Positions 10,131-18,148 of a stretch of DNA of 64,000 nt are shown piece by piece. This DNA comes from Porphyrobacter sp. HT-58-2. GTDB taxonomy: Bacteria; Pseudomonadota; Alphaproteobacteria; Sphingomonadales; Sphingomonadaceae. A program made the position numbers and the translations under genes. The stretch is taken from positions 3,100,001 through 3,164,000 of the forward strand of contig NZ_CP022600.1 of the NCBI RefSeq assembly GCF_002952215.1, given 5' to 3'. Position 1 is the first letter of the stretch. The number at the start of each line of letters is the position of its first letter. Below the pieces are notes generated by a model. It did no database searches. It saw only the letters and a list, made by a program, of their open reading frames with translations, and was not told the DNA's origin.

Positions 10131-10868
10131 ATGGCCACAAGCCCCGGATCGCTGCCCCATACCGCACCGCAAGGATGGGCTTTGTCCCTTGATCGGACGG
10201 AAATTGCTTCGTTTTCAGCGGATAATCATCGACTTGTGACGATCCAGCAGTTGCTGGCGAGTCCCGATGCGGTCGTTTCGATGGCCACTTTGCAAAAATT
10301 TGCAAAGATCACCCCGCAATATCCGGGGGTGCGCGCCCCGCTTGCGCCGCAGGTCTGTACGGCATGGCTGGCGCAACTCTCGCCGCTGCTCGATCAATGG
10401 TTCGGGACGGCGCCGCACGGGTGGGAGATGCAGGCCTGGTACTCGCTCGTCACCACACCGCCAGCACAGCTCGCGCCGATCCAGCGCCTGCCGCACGTCG
10501 ATGGCACAGATCCTCAGCAGGTGGCGATGATGCTCTACCTGCATAGCACGGGGCATGGCGGCACTGCCTTCTTCCGCCACCGCGCCACCGGGCTGTCGTC
10601 GCTCACCGCCGAAACCTGGCCCGGTTATGCCGCTGCGGTGCAGGCCGAAGTCGCCCGCACCGGCCTGCCGCCTGCGGCCTATACCACCGACGGCGCCCCG
10701 CATTTCGAGCGCATCCATGCCGTTGATGGCGCCTTCAACTCGGCAGTGTTCTATCGCGGCAACATCCTTCACAGCGGGGTGATCGACAATGCCGCGCCGC
10801 TCGATGTCGACCCGCGCAGAGGCCGGCTGACGATCAACGCCTTCTTCCGCCCCTCGGTGGCGGACTGA
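10131..10868 (+). CDS. DUF6445 family protein, possible 2-oxoglutarate/Fe(II) oxygenase-like fold
   Basis: A 245-residue protein of the DUF6445 type that commonly accompanies TonB receptors and tryptophan-halogenase-like proteins. No signal peptide is apparent. It contains LPHVDGTDPQQVAMMLYLH, later NSAVFYRGNILHSGV and RLTINAFF. The residues H122-x-D124, H214 and R232 have the order of an iron facial triad plus 2-oxoglutarate-binding Arg seen in prolyl-hydroxylase-like oxygenases; this is my inference and not an established function. The ATG is chosen by frame extent and the ribosome site is weak. An inverted repeat CTTTGCAAA-AA-TTTGCAAAG sits inside the coding sequence. Halogenase copy 2 follows 19 bases downstream. 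Confidence 0.78.
   Translation: MATSPGSLPHTAPQGWALSLDRTEIASFSADNHRLVTIQQLLASPDAVVSMATLQKFAKITPQYPGVRAPLAPQVCTAWLAQLSPLLDQWFGTAPHGWEMQAWYSLVTTPPAQLAPIQRLPHVDGTDPQQVAMMLYLHSTGHGGTAFFRHRATGLSSLTAETWPGYAAAVQAEVARTGLPPAAYTTDGAPHFERIHAVDGAFNSAVFYRGNILHSGVIDNAAPLDVDPRRGRLTINAFFRPSVAD
10288..10307. promoter_or_regulatory. Intragenic inverted repeat CTTTGCAAA-AA-TTTGCAAAG
   Basis: Two perfect 9-base arms separated by AA. The arms share the TTTGCAAA core with the palindrome at 502, although the spacing differs. It lies 157 bases inside the DUF6445 gene. It could be an operator placed within the coding region or a codon coincidence. Confidence 0.35.
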
Positions 10869-10887
10869 CATTCGCAAGGGATCCGAC

Positions 10888-12411
10888 ATGGACAGGCCTG
10901 AGGTAAGGAAGCTGGTGATCGTGGGCGGTGGCACGGCCGGTTGGATCACGGCGGCGGCCTTTGCCCGGCTGCTGGGCGAACGCCTCAGCATCGAGCTGGT
11001 CGAAAGCGAAGCGATCGGAACCGTCGGCGTCGGCGAGGCGACGATCCCGCAAATCATCCGGTTGAACGCCATTCTTGGCCTTGATGAGCACGCCTTCCTG
11101 CGCGCCACCTCCGGCACCTTCAAGCTGGGGATCGAATTCGTCGACTGGGGGAGCAAGGGCAGCCGCTATCTCCACACCTTCGGCGATACGGGGATGAACC
11201 TCGGCAATGTTGCGTTCCATCATTACTGGCGGCGCAGCGCTGGCGAGGCGCCCGACCCCAAGGGCTTGTGGCATTGGTCGCTGCATCAGCTCGCCGCCGA
11301 TCAGGCGCGCTTCGGCAAGCTGGAGCGCGTGGGCAACACGGCGATGACGGGGCTGGCTTATGCCTACCACTTCGATGCCAGCCGCTATGCCCTGTTCCTG
11401 CGCGCCTATGCCGAGGGGCGCGGCGTCAAGCGCAGCGAGGGGATCGTCGAAAGCGTCCAGCGCGATGGGGAGAGCGGCGATATCACCGCGATCACCTTGA
11501 AGGACGGAAAGCAAGTCTCCGGCGATTTCTTCATCGACTGCACCGGCTTCCGTGCGTTGCTGCTGGGCGAGACGCTGGGGGTGGGATATCAGGACTGGTC
11601 AAAATGGCTCCCCTGCGACCGCGCGCTGGCGGTGCCGTCCGAACGCCTGCCCACCATCGTCCCCTATACCCGCGCCACCGCGAAGGACGCTGGCTGGCAG
11701 TGGCGCATCCCGCTCCAGCACCGCACCGGCAATGGCCATGTCTATTCGAGCGGGTTCAAATCCGACGATGACGCCGCCGACACGCTGCTGGCAGGGCTGG
11801 ATACCAAGCCGCTCGGCGATCCGCGCCCGATTCGCTTCACCACTGGCCGGCGCGCGGCATTCTGGGCGCATAATTGCGCAGCGATCGGCCTGTCGAGCGG
11901 GTTTCTCGAACCGCTCGAATCGACCTCGATCCACCTGATCCAGTCGCATGTCAGCCGCCTGATCCAGCTGTTCCCGCGCACAGGCGACGCAGCGGCGGAG
12001 CGGGCCGAATACAACCGGCGCTGCGCAGCCGAATTCGCGCAGATCCGCGATTTCCTGATCCTCCACTACCACCAGACCACGCGCGAGGATTCGGAATTCT
12101 GGCGCTATTGCAAGCATATGGAGGTACCGGACAGCCTCACTCACAAGCGCGAACTGTTCGCCGCCTCGGGCCGCGTGGGGCGCGATGTCGATGACCTGTT
12201 CCGCGATGCCAGCTGGGTGCAGGTGATGCTGGGTCAAGGGATTACCCCTGCCAGCTATGATCCCATGGCCGATCAGATCGCTCCGGCACAGCTCGCCGAA
12301 TTCCTTGCCAATCTGCGCACGCTCATCGCCCGCGCGGTGGCCAGCCTGCCGAACCACGAGGAGTACCTGCGCCAGCATTGCCCGGTCGATCCGGCGCTGC
12401 TGGCCGCCTGA
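10888..12411 (+). CDS. Tryptophan halogenase-like FAD-dependent protein (copy 2)
   Basis: A 507-residue paralogue of copy 1, with the same length and strong similarity throughout. The FAD motif is LVIVGGGTAGWITAAAFARL. Catalytic landmarks are Lys79 in [12 protein letters not shown] (identical in number to PrnA Lys79), W270-x-W272 in [15 protein letters not shown] and Glu344 in FLEPLESTS. The gene starts 19 bases after the DUF6445 gene and probably shares its transcript. It ends about 50 bases before a hairpin that mainly serves the convergent cytochrome gene. As with copy 1, the natural substrate is unknown; two near-duplicate copies flanking the receptor suggest duplication followed by specialisation. 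Confidence 0.88.
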   Translation: MDRPEVRKLVIVGGGTAGWITAAAFARLLGERLSIELVESEAIGTVGVGEATIPQIIRLNAILGLDEHAFLRATSGTFKLGIEFVDWGSKGSRYLHTFGDTGMNLGNVAFHHYWRRSAGEAPDPKGLWHWSLHQLAADQARFGKLERVGNTAMTGLAYAYHFDASRYALFLRAYAEGRGVKRSEGIVESVQRDGESGDITAITLKDGKQVSGDFFIDCTGFRALLLGETLGVGYQDWSKWLPCDRALAVPSERLPTIVPYTRATAKDAGWQWRIPLQHRTGNGHVYSSGFKSDDDAADTLLAGLDTKPLGDPRPIRFTTGRRAAFWAHNCAAIGLSSGFLEPLESTSIHLIQSHVSRLIQLFPRTGDAAAERAEYNRRCAAEFAQIRDFLILHYHQTTREDSEFWRYCKHMEVPDSLTHKRELFAASGRVGRDVDDLFRDASWVQVMLGQGITPASYDPMADQIAPAQLAEFLANLRTLIARAVASLPNHEEYLRQHCPVDPALLAA

Positions 12412-12461
12412 GCGCCTCTCCTTCGGACCGAAGCCCAGCCACAGCACTTTCCGGCAAAAGA

Positions 12462-12493
12462 AAAGGGCGGCGCAGCAACCTGCACCGCCCTTT
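12462..12493 (-). terminator. Terminator of the cytochrome c gene (possibly bidirectional)
   Basis: The minus strand reads AAAGGGCGG-TGCAG / CTGCG-CCGCCCTTT around a 4-base loop (one interior mismatch), followed by TCTTTT. The hairpin lies between convergent genes; on the plus strand only TTTC follows, so termination is likely stronger for the leftward cytochrome gene. Confidence 0.75.
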
Positions 12494-12519
12494 CATGTCC
12501 GCCCGAAGGCGAAATCCGC

Positions 12520-13035
12520 TTACGACTGGCTGGCGAGATAGGCCACCAGGTTCGCACGATCCTGGTCGTTCTTGATGCCCGGGAACGCCATCTTGGTGCC
12601 CGGCATGAAGCCCTTGGGATCCTTGAGGTATTCGAACAGGACGTCTTCGCTCCAGGTCACGCCGCTGTTCTTGTTGGCGTCCGAATAGGCAAAGCCGGCG
12701 ACCGAACCCGACTTGCGGCCGACGATCTTGTGGAGCGACGGACCGACGCGGTTCACGCCTTCGTCGAGCACGTGGCACGAACGGCACAGCGCGAAGACCT
12801 TTTCGCCCGCCTTGGCGTCGGTCGTCATGCTGGCGAATTCCAGAGTGCCGCCAGCCGCAGCAGCAGCCGCTTCGGTGGCTTCGGCAGGGGCTTCTTCAGT
12901 CGCAGCCGGCGCTTCTGCCGGAGCAGCTGCTTCGGTGGTTTCAGCCGGAGCTTCTTCAGCCTGCTTGCCACCGCAAGCCGAAAGGGTGACGAGGCTCGCC
13001 AGCGCAGCCGCGCCCATCAGGAAATTACGCTTCAT
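12520..13035 (-). CDS. Lipoprotein class I c-type cytochrome (c552/CycM-like)
   Basis: A membrane-tethered electron carrier of 171 residues. The start is set at the ATG opening MKRNFLMGAAAL; upstream codons in frame lack any signal. The signal ends in a lipobox LSAC with Cys21, so the protein should be lipid-anchored. Residues about 25-62 are a low-complexity Ala/Glu/Pro/Thr linker. The haem domain carries C84-x2-C87-H88 (CRSCH), the VGPSLHKIVGR stretch and the PGTKMAF region supplying the Met ligand, as in mitochondrial-type cytochromes c that feed terminal oxidases. It stands alone, with its own terminator. Confidence 0.92.
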   Translation of the reverse strand: MKRNFLMGAAALASLVTLSACGGKQAEEAPAETTEAAAPAEAPAATEEAPAEATEAAAAAAGGTLEFASMTTDAKAGEKVFALCRSCHVLDEGVNRVGPSLHKIVGRKSGSVAGFAYSDANKNSGVTWSEDVLFEYLKDPKGFMPGTKMAFPGIKNDQDRANLVAYLASQS

Positions 13036-13271
13036 GGTGTCTTGTCCTCTGAACAACTTGTTCCTCCCGCATCCCAGCGGGCCATAAACCAGATTTTCGG
13101 GCATGGAAAGCGGGACTTCACATGAGCAAACGCCCTCCCCCTCCTGTCCGTAAATGGCTCAACGCGCCACCTGCAAAAGGGTTTCCGCGCGTGCGCGAAA
13201 GATTGGCACAGTGCCTGCGCCAGGGCAGAGCCAATATTGCCACGTGCGGCGCGCACGCTATGGTTGCGCGC

Positions 13272-14084
13272 ATGAATACCATGCCCCGTCACACGAAGAT
13301 CGTGCTCGCCCTGCTGGCCTTCCTGCCGCTCTATTTTGCCGTCGCTGCGCTCGGCACGAAATTCGGCATCTGGGGATGGCAGCTGGGGTTGATGACGCTG
13401 ACCTTCTTTGGCGGGATGATCGTGCTGGCGGTCACGGCGCTTGCCGCGCTGGTATCGCTGATCATTGCCGTCAGAGCCAAGCCGCGCCGCAATGGACCGC
13501 TGGCCGCGGCGATCATCGGGCTGCTGGTGCCGGGCGCTGCGCTCGCGCTGTTCATGGCGGCGGGCAGCAAGGCGGGCGACAATCCGATCCACGATATCGC
13601 GACCGATACCGGCAATCCCCCCACCTTCTCCGAAGCGACAATGGCCGCGCGCGAGAAGGCCGGGGCCAACCCCTTGAGCGATTACCAGACCCCGCTCGGC
13701 CAGCTCGAATTCTATGGCGATCGGGTACCGCCCGAACTGGCGGTGAAATCCCACGCGCAGATCATCACTGCCCGCAGCGATCGTCCCGCCCCGCTGCCGC
13801 TGGGCGGTGCGAGCAAGGCCGAGGGCGTAGCCGCGGTCGCGGCGGCGATGGGAGCGATGGGTTTCAGCCCTGTCACCACCAATGTCGATGCCGGGACGGT
13901 CGAAGGCGTGGCGGAAACCTTCTGGTTCGGGTTCAAGGACGATGTCGTGGCGCGCGTGGGCGAACAGCAGATCGACTTCCGCTCGGTCAGCCGGGTGGGG
14001 ATGAGCGATCTGGGCGCCAACACCGCGCGGATCATCGAACTGCGCAGCCGCACCGAGGCATTGCTGGGCTCGGCTAGCCGGTAA
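13272..14084 (+). CDS. DUF1499 family membrane protein
   Basis: About 270 residues from the ATG at 13272. Longer frames begin upstream but add an Arg/Pro-rich leader with no features; an ATG three codons later is also possible. Three transmembrane helices occupy roughly residues 8-27, 34-62 and 72-90, followed by a soluble domain that contains the DUF1499 signature (PLGQLEFYGDR... and FWFGFKDDVVARV ... IDFRSVSRVGMSDLGANTARI). Function is unknown for the family. Its 3' end overlaps the convergent phosphatidyltransferase gene by 11 bases. Confidence 0.75.
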   Translation: MNTMPRHTKIVLALLAFLPLYFAVAALGTKFGIWGWQLGLMTLTFFGGMIVLAVTALAALVSLIIAVRAKPRRNGPLAAAIIGLLVPGAALALFMAAGSKAGDNPIHDIATDTGNPPTFSEATMAAREKAGANPLSDYQTPLGQLEFYGDRVPPELAVKSHAQIITARSDRPAPLPLGGASKAEGVAAVAAAMGAMGFSPVTTNVDAGTVEGVAETFWFGFKDDVVARVGEQQIDFRSVSRVGMSDLGANTARIIELRSRTEALLGSASR

Positions 14085-14679
14085 AGGCGCGGACGGCCAT
14101 CGCGCTGCGCTGGATAACGGTCAGCGCGCACAGCGCGGCGTAGCCATAGGCGAGCGGGACGAACCACGCCGGGAACAGGCACATGGCGATGAACACGGCG
14201 ATAGTCTCGGCCCCTTCGGCGAGGCCGGTGGAATAGAAGAAGCTTTTTTTCCCGTGGGCCTGCGTTTCCTCGCCGCGCTTGGCTGCGATCACCGCGAAAG
14301 CGAGGAAGCTCACCCCGGTCAGCACAAAGCTCGCCACCAGCACCAGCGCGGGCAGTGCGTTGGCGGGCGCGGCGATGCCGAAGCCGAGCGGCACGCTGAC
14401 ATAGAAGGCGAAATCCGCGACGATATCGAAATAGCCGCCAAGGTCGGAAGGCCCGCGCACTCGCGCGACCGCCCCGTCGAGCCCGTCGAGCAGCCGGTTG
14501 GCGACGATCAGCGCCAGCCCCCAGCCGATGTGGCCAAGGGCAATCGCGGCCGCCCCGGCAAGGCCGAGCGCGAGGCCGGTGAAAGTCAGAGCATTGGCGG
14601 TTACGCCCGCGCCTGCCAGCGCACGGCCCACGCGGTTGAGCGGCGGGTCGATCAGCGGGCGGAGTTTGGCGTCAAGCAA
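14074..14679 (-). CDS. CDP-alcohol phosphatidyltransferase family protein
   Basis: An integral-membrane enzyme of 201 residues that transfers a phosphoalcohol from CDP-diacylglycerol or a CDP-alcohol. The diagnostic motif D-G-x2-A-R-x8-G-x3-D-x3-D is intact in DGAVARVRGPSDLGGYFD plus IVAD. Several hydrophobic helices follow. The start overlaps the nucleoside-transporter stop by 8 bases, so it is the last gene of a four-gene leftward operon. Which alcohol it uses (glycerol-phosphate, inositol-phosphate, choline) cannot be told from the motif. Confidence 0.88.
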   Translation of the reverse strand: MLDAKLRPLIDPPLNRVGRALAGAGVTANALTFTGLALGLAGAAAIALGHIGWGLALIVANRLLDGLDGAVARVRGPSDLGGYFDIVADFAFYVSVPLGFGIAAPANALPALVLVASFVLTGVSFLAFAVIAAKRGEETQAHGKKSFFYSTGLAEGAETIAVFIAMCLFPAWFVPLAYGYAALCALTVIQRSAMAVRAFTG

Positions 14680-15946
14680 GGGTCACCAGCCCGATCCATG
14701 CGCCGGTCATGGCACTGGCTAGGTTGCCCGCGATCCAGCTTTTCATCCCCAGCCCCGCCGCCTCCGCCCGGCGTTCGGGGCAGAGCGTCCCGATAGTCGA
14801 GACCAGCAGGCCAACACTCGCAAGGTTCGCAACGCCGCACAGCGCATAGGTGACGATCAGCAAGCTGCGCGGCCCCAGCGTGCCGGGGGCCAGCGCGGCG
14901 AGCTCGAGATAGGCGACATATTCGTTGAGCACCGCCTTGGTCCCCATCAGCGCGCCTGCCGCCTGCGCCTCGCCCCACGGCACGCCGATCAACCACATCA
15001 GCGGCGCCAGCACCCAGCCGAGCAGGCGCTTCAAGGTCAGCGGCTCCCCTTCGATCAGGGGCAGCAGCGCCAGCGCCATGTCGGCCAGCGCCACCAGCGC
15101 GAACACCACGATGATCACCGCGATCACGCTGAGGAACAGCTGCATCCCGTCCATCGTGCCTTTGACGATGGCATCGATGCTGGATTCGTAGCGCAACCCC
15201 GGCTCACCCTGCTCCACCTCGGTCGCCGCGTGCGTGTCGGTTCCCGGCACCATCAGCCGCGCCACCAGCAGTGCAGCGGGGAGCGATATCAGCGAGGCGG
15301 CGATCATATGACCGACCGCATCCGGGACAGTTGCGCGCAGGGTGGTGGCATAGAGGACGAGGATCGCGCCGCTGATGGTCGCCATCGTCAGTGCCATGAT
15401 CTGGAACAGCTCGCTGCGGCTGACACGGGCGAAATAGGCGCGCGTCACCAGCGGCGCCTCGACCACGCCGAGGAAGATGCTCGCCCCGCCCGACAACCCG
15501 ACCACGCCCGACACGCCAAGGCTGCGGCGCAAGAGGAAGCTGAGGCCGTTCACCATCCATCGCAGCACGCCCCAGTGCCACAGCAAGGCGGCGAGCGCGG
15601 AAAAGACGATCACCAGCGGCAGGATCTGGAAGGCGATGATGAGCGGCGGCTGCGCGCCCTCCTTCAGGGCGAAAGGCAGCTCCGCCCCGCCCAGGTATCC
15701 GAACATATAGGCCGATCCCTTGAGCGTCGCCGTCTCGACTGCGCTGACCGCATCATTGACAAGGCCCACCGCCGCCCAGACGGCAGGCACCCGCAGGATC
15801 AGCACCGCCAGCACCCCCTGAAGCACCAGCGCGCCCGCGATCCAGCGCCAACCGGGATGACCGGCGCGGTTCTCGCTGATCGCCCATGCGATGCCGAGCA
15901 GCACCGCAATCCCGATCACGCCCCGCAGCTGGTCGAACAGCTCCAC
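14672..15946 (-). CDS. Concentrative nucleoside transporter (CNT/NupC family)
   Basis: A 424-residue inner-membrane symporter for nucleosides. The family N-terminal segment of three helices, the core gate region (FQILPLVIVFSALAALLWHWG) and the conserved GASIFLGVVEAPL and C-terminal NEYVAYLELAAL stretches match NupC-type proteins. The length is normal. It starts 6 bases after the VTT-oxidoreductase stop and overlaps the downstream phosphatidyltransferase. The functional link between the four operon members is not obvious. Confidence 0.9.
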   Translation of the reverse strand: MELFDQLRGVIGIAVLLGIAWAISENRAGHPGWRWIAGALVLQGVLAVLILRVPAVWAAVGLVNDAVSAVETATLKGSAYMFGYLGGAELPFALKEGAQPPLIIAFQILPLVIVFSALAALLWHWGVLRWMVNGLSFLLRRSLGVSGVVGLSGGASIFLGVVEAPLVTRAYFARVSRSELFQIMALTMATISGAILVLYATTLRATVPDAVGHMIAASLISLPAALLVARLMVPGTDTHAATEVEQGEPGLRYESSIDAIVKGTMDGMQLFLSVIAVIIVVFALVALADMALALLPLIEGEPLTLKRLLGWVLAPLMWLIGVPWGEAQAAGALMGTKAVLNEYVAYLELAALAPGTLGPRSLLIVTYALCGVANLASVGLLVSTIGTLCPERRAEAAGLGMKSWIAGNLASAMTGAWIGLVTLA

Positions 15947-15952
15947 CGCTCC

Positions 15953-18094
15953 TTAACCCCGCATCCAGTCGTGATAGCGCTCGACCCATTTGAGCAGGCC
16001 TTCGGGCTTGTGCGCCTTCTTCCAGTTGCCGGCCGCGAACTTGTTGGCCTCGGCCATCGTCGGATAGGCGTGGATCGTGCCGAGGATTGTGTTGAGGCCG
16101 ATGCCGTGCTTCATCGCCAGCACATATTCGGCCAGCAATTCCCCCGCCTGCGCGCCGACGATGGTCGCGCCCAACACCGTGTCCTTGCCGCCTGCGGGGG
16201 TCAGCACCTTGACGAAGCCCTTGGTCTCGCTCTCGGCAATCGCGCGGTCGAGATCGTCGAGATCGTACCGGGTGACTTCGACCGCGATGCCCTGTTCCGC
16301 CGCCTCGCGCTCGTTAAGGCCGACGCGGGCGACTTCGGGATCAAGGAAGGTGACGGCAGGAATCACGCGGTAATCCGCCCTGAACTTGCGGAACGTCCCG
16401 AACAGCGCGTTGACGCTGGCATACCATGCCTGATGGCTGGCGGTATGGGTGAACTGGAACGGCCCCGCGACGTCACCTGCGGCGAAGATATTGGGGAACT
16501 TGGTGGCGAGGAATTCGTCGGTGACGACGGTCTTGCCCACGTCAACGCCGATATCCTCCAGCCCGAAGCCGGTCAGCCGCGCCTTGCGCCCCACGGCGAC
16601 GATCAGCGCATCAAACGGCACGCACACCTCCTGCCCGCCGCTTGCCGCTATCACAGCCCCACTCTCGATCCGCACAGCCGTATGACCGGTCAGCACCCGC
16701 ACCCCGTCCGCCTCCAGCACCGCCTTGGCGAGCGCCGCAACATCCGCATCCTCGCGCCCCAGCAGCGTCTCGGCCATTTCGACCTGCGTCACGCCGGACC
16801 CGATCCGCGCCAATGCCTGCGACAATTCGCACCCGATCGGCCCGCCGCCAAGCACCACGACCCGAGCCGGGGCTGAGTCCATCTGCGCGAAGGCCTGCCA
16901 CATCGTCTCGCTGGTGAGATAGCCGCTGCCTTCGATCCCCGGAATGGGAGGCACCACCGGCTCTGCCCCGCTGGCGATGATGATGCTGCGGGTGGTGAGG
17001 CGCTGGGTGCCGCCATCGGTCCGGGCAATCTCGACTGTCCACGGGTCGATAATCCGGGCATAGCCCTGCACCACATCAACCCCGAGGCCGGTGTAACGCT
17101 CCACGCTGTCGTGCGGCTCGATGGTCTTGATCGCCTCCATCACCCGCGCGATCACTGATTTGAACGGCACCTGCGGTTCGACGGGCGTGAGGCCGTACTT
17201 GTCGGCATGGCGCATTGTTGCTGCGACCTTGGCGCTCTTGATCAGCGCCTTTGACGGCACGCAGCCAGTGTTCAGGCAGTCGCCGCCCATGTCCTTGGCC
17301 TCGACCAGCGTCACCTTCGCCTTCACCGTCGCGGCGATATAGGCCGACACCAGCCCCGCCGCACCCGCGCCGATCACCACCATGTTGCGATCGAACGTCT
17401 TGGGCCGAGAGAACCCGGCATAGGCCTTGCGGCGCTTGACGAAGCCGATCAGCAGCTTGGCGAGCCACGGGACGATGCCGAGGAACACGAAGCTGCCGAT
17501 CAACGTCGGCGAGATCAGCCCGCTTGTATCCTCGATCCGCGCCAGCTGCGTGCCGGCATTCACATAGGCAATCGTGCCAAGCAGCATCCCCAGCTGGCTC
17601 ACCCAGACATAGGTGAACGTGCGGATGCGGGTGAGGCCCATCACCAGATTGACCACAAAGAACGGGAAGGCGGGGATCATCCGCAGACTGAAGAGATAGA
17701 ACGCCCCGTCACGCTCAAGCCCGGCATTGATTGCCTTCAGCCGCTCGCCGAAGCGCGCCTCGATGGTGTCGCGCAGCACATAGCGCGAGGACAGGAACGC
17801 CAGTGTCGCCCCAAGCGTCGAGGCGAAGGAGACAAGGATCGTCCCCGTCACCACCCCGAACAGCGCGCCCGCCGCCAGCGTCATGATCGCAGCACCCGGC
17901 AGCGAGGCCGCCGTCACCGCGACATAGGCGAGGAAGAACCCCGCCAGCACGACGACCGGATTTTCGGCGTAGAACGCCTCCCACTCGCCCACCGCCCGCT
18001 TGATCCCGTCAAGCGTGAGATATTGCCCCAGATCGAAGAGGAAATAGGCCGCTACGACAGCGGTCAGCGCGGCAAGGATAACGAGTTTCTTCAA
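15953..18094 (-). CDS. TVP38/TMEM64 (VTT) membrane domain fused to pyridine nucleotide-disulphide oxidoreductase
   Basis: A two-part protein of about 713 residues. The first 220 residues are a TVP38/TMEM64 (SNARE-associated, DedA-like) membrane domain with YVAVTAASLPGAAIMTLAAG and FSLRMIPAFPFFVVNLVMGL. The rest is a mercuric-reductase/lipoamide-dehydrogenase-like flavoenzyme: MVVIGAGAAGLVSAYIAA, redox disulphide GGDCLNTGCVPSK (about Cys273 and Cys278), NADH site VVVLGGGPIGCE, FAD motif IFAAGDVAG and the C-terminal HAYPTMAE dimer stretch. The TTG start is chosen for its GGGAGG site; a GTG 48 bases upstream, 6 bases after the previous stop, is the alternative. The catalytic substrate is unknown. 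Confidence 0.87.
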   Translation of the reverse strand: MKKLVILAALTAVVAAYFLFDLGQYLTLDGIKRAVGEWEAFYAENPVVVLAGFFLAYVAVTAASLPGAAIMTLAAGALFGVVTGTILVSFASTLGATLAFLSSRYVLRDTIEARFGERLKAINAGLERDGAFYLFSLRMIPAFPFFVVNLVMGLTRIRTFTYVWVSQLGMLLGTIAYVNAGTQLARIEDTSGLISPTLIGSFVFLGIVPWLAKLLIGFVKRRKAYAGFSRPKTFDRNMVVIGAGAAGLVSAYIAATVKAKVTLVEAKDMGGDCLNTGCVPSKALIKSAKVAATMRHADKYGLTPVEPQVPFKSVIARVMEAIKTIEPHDSVERYTGLGVDVVQGYARIIDPWTVEIARTDGGTQRLTTRSIIIASGAEPVVPPIPGIEGSGYLTSETMWQAFAQMDSAPARVVVLGGGPIGCELSQALARIGSGVTQVEMAETLLGREDADVAALAKAVLEADGVRVLTGHTAVRIESGAVIAASGGQEVCVPFDALIVAVGRKARLTGFGLEDIGVDVGKTVVTDEFLATKFPNIFAAGDVAGPFQFTHTASHQAWYASVNALFGTFRKFRADYRVIPAVTFLDPEVARVGLNEREAAEQGIAVEVTRYDLDDLDRAIAESETKGFVKVLTPAGGKDTVLGATIVGAQAGELLAEYVLAMKHGIGLNTILGTIHAYPTMAEANKFAAGNWKKAHKPEGLLKWVERYHDWMRG

Positions 18095-18148
18095 GGGGCC
18101 TCCCGGATTGGCTTGCGCGACCTGCTTTCGGTCAAAGCGCACCGGCGG

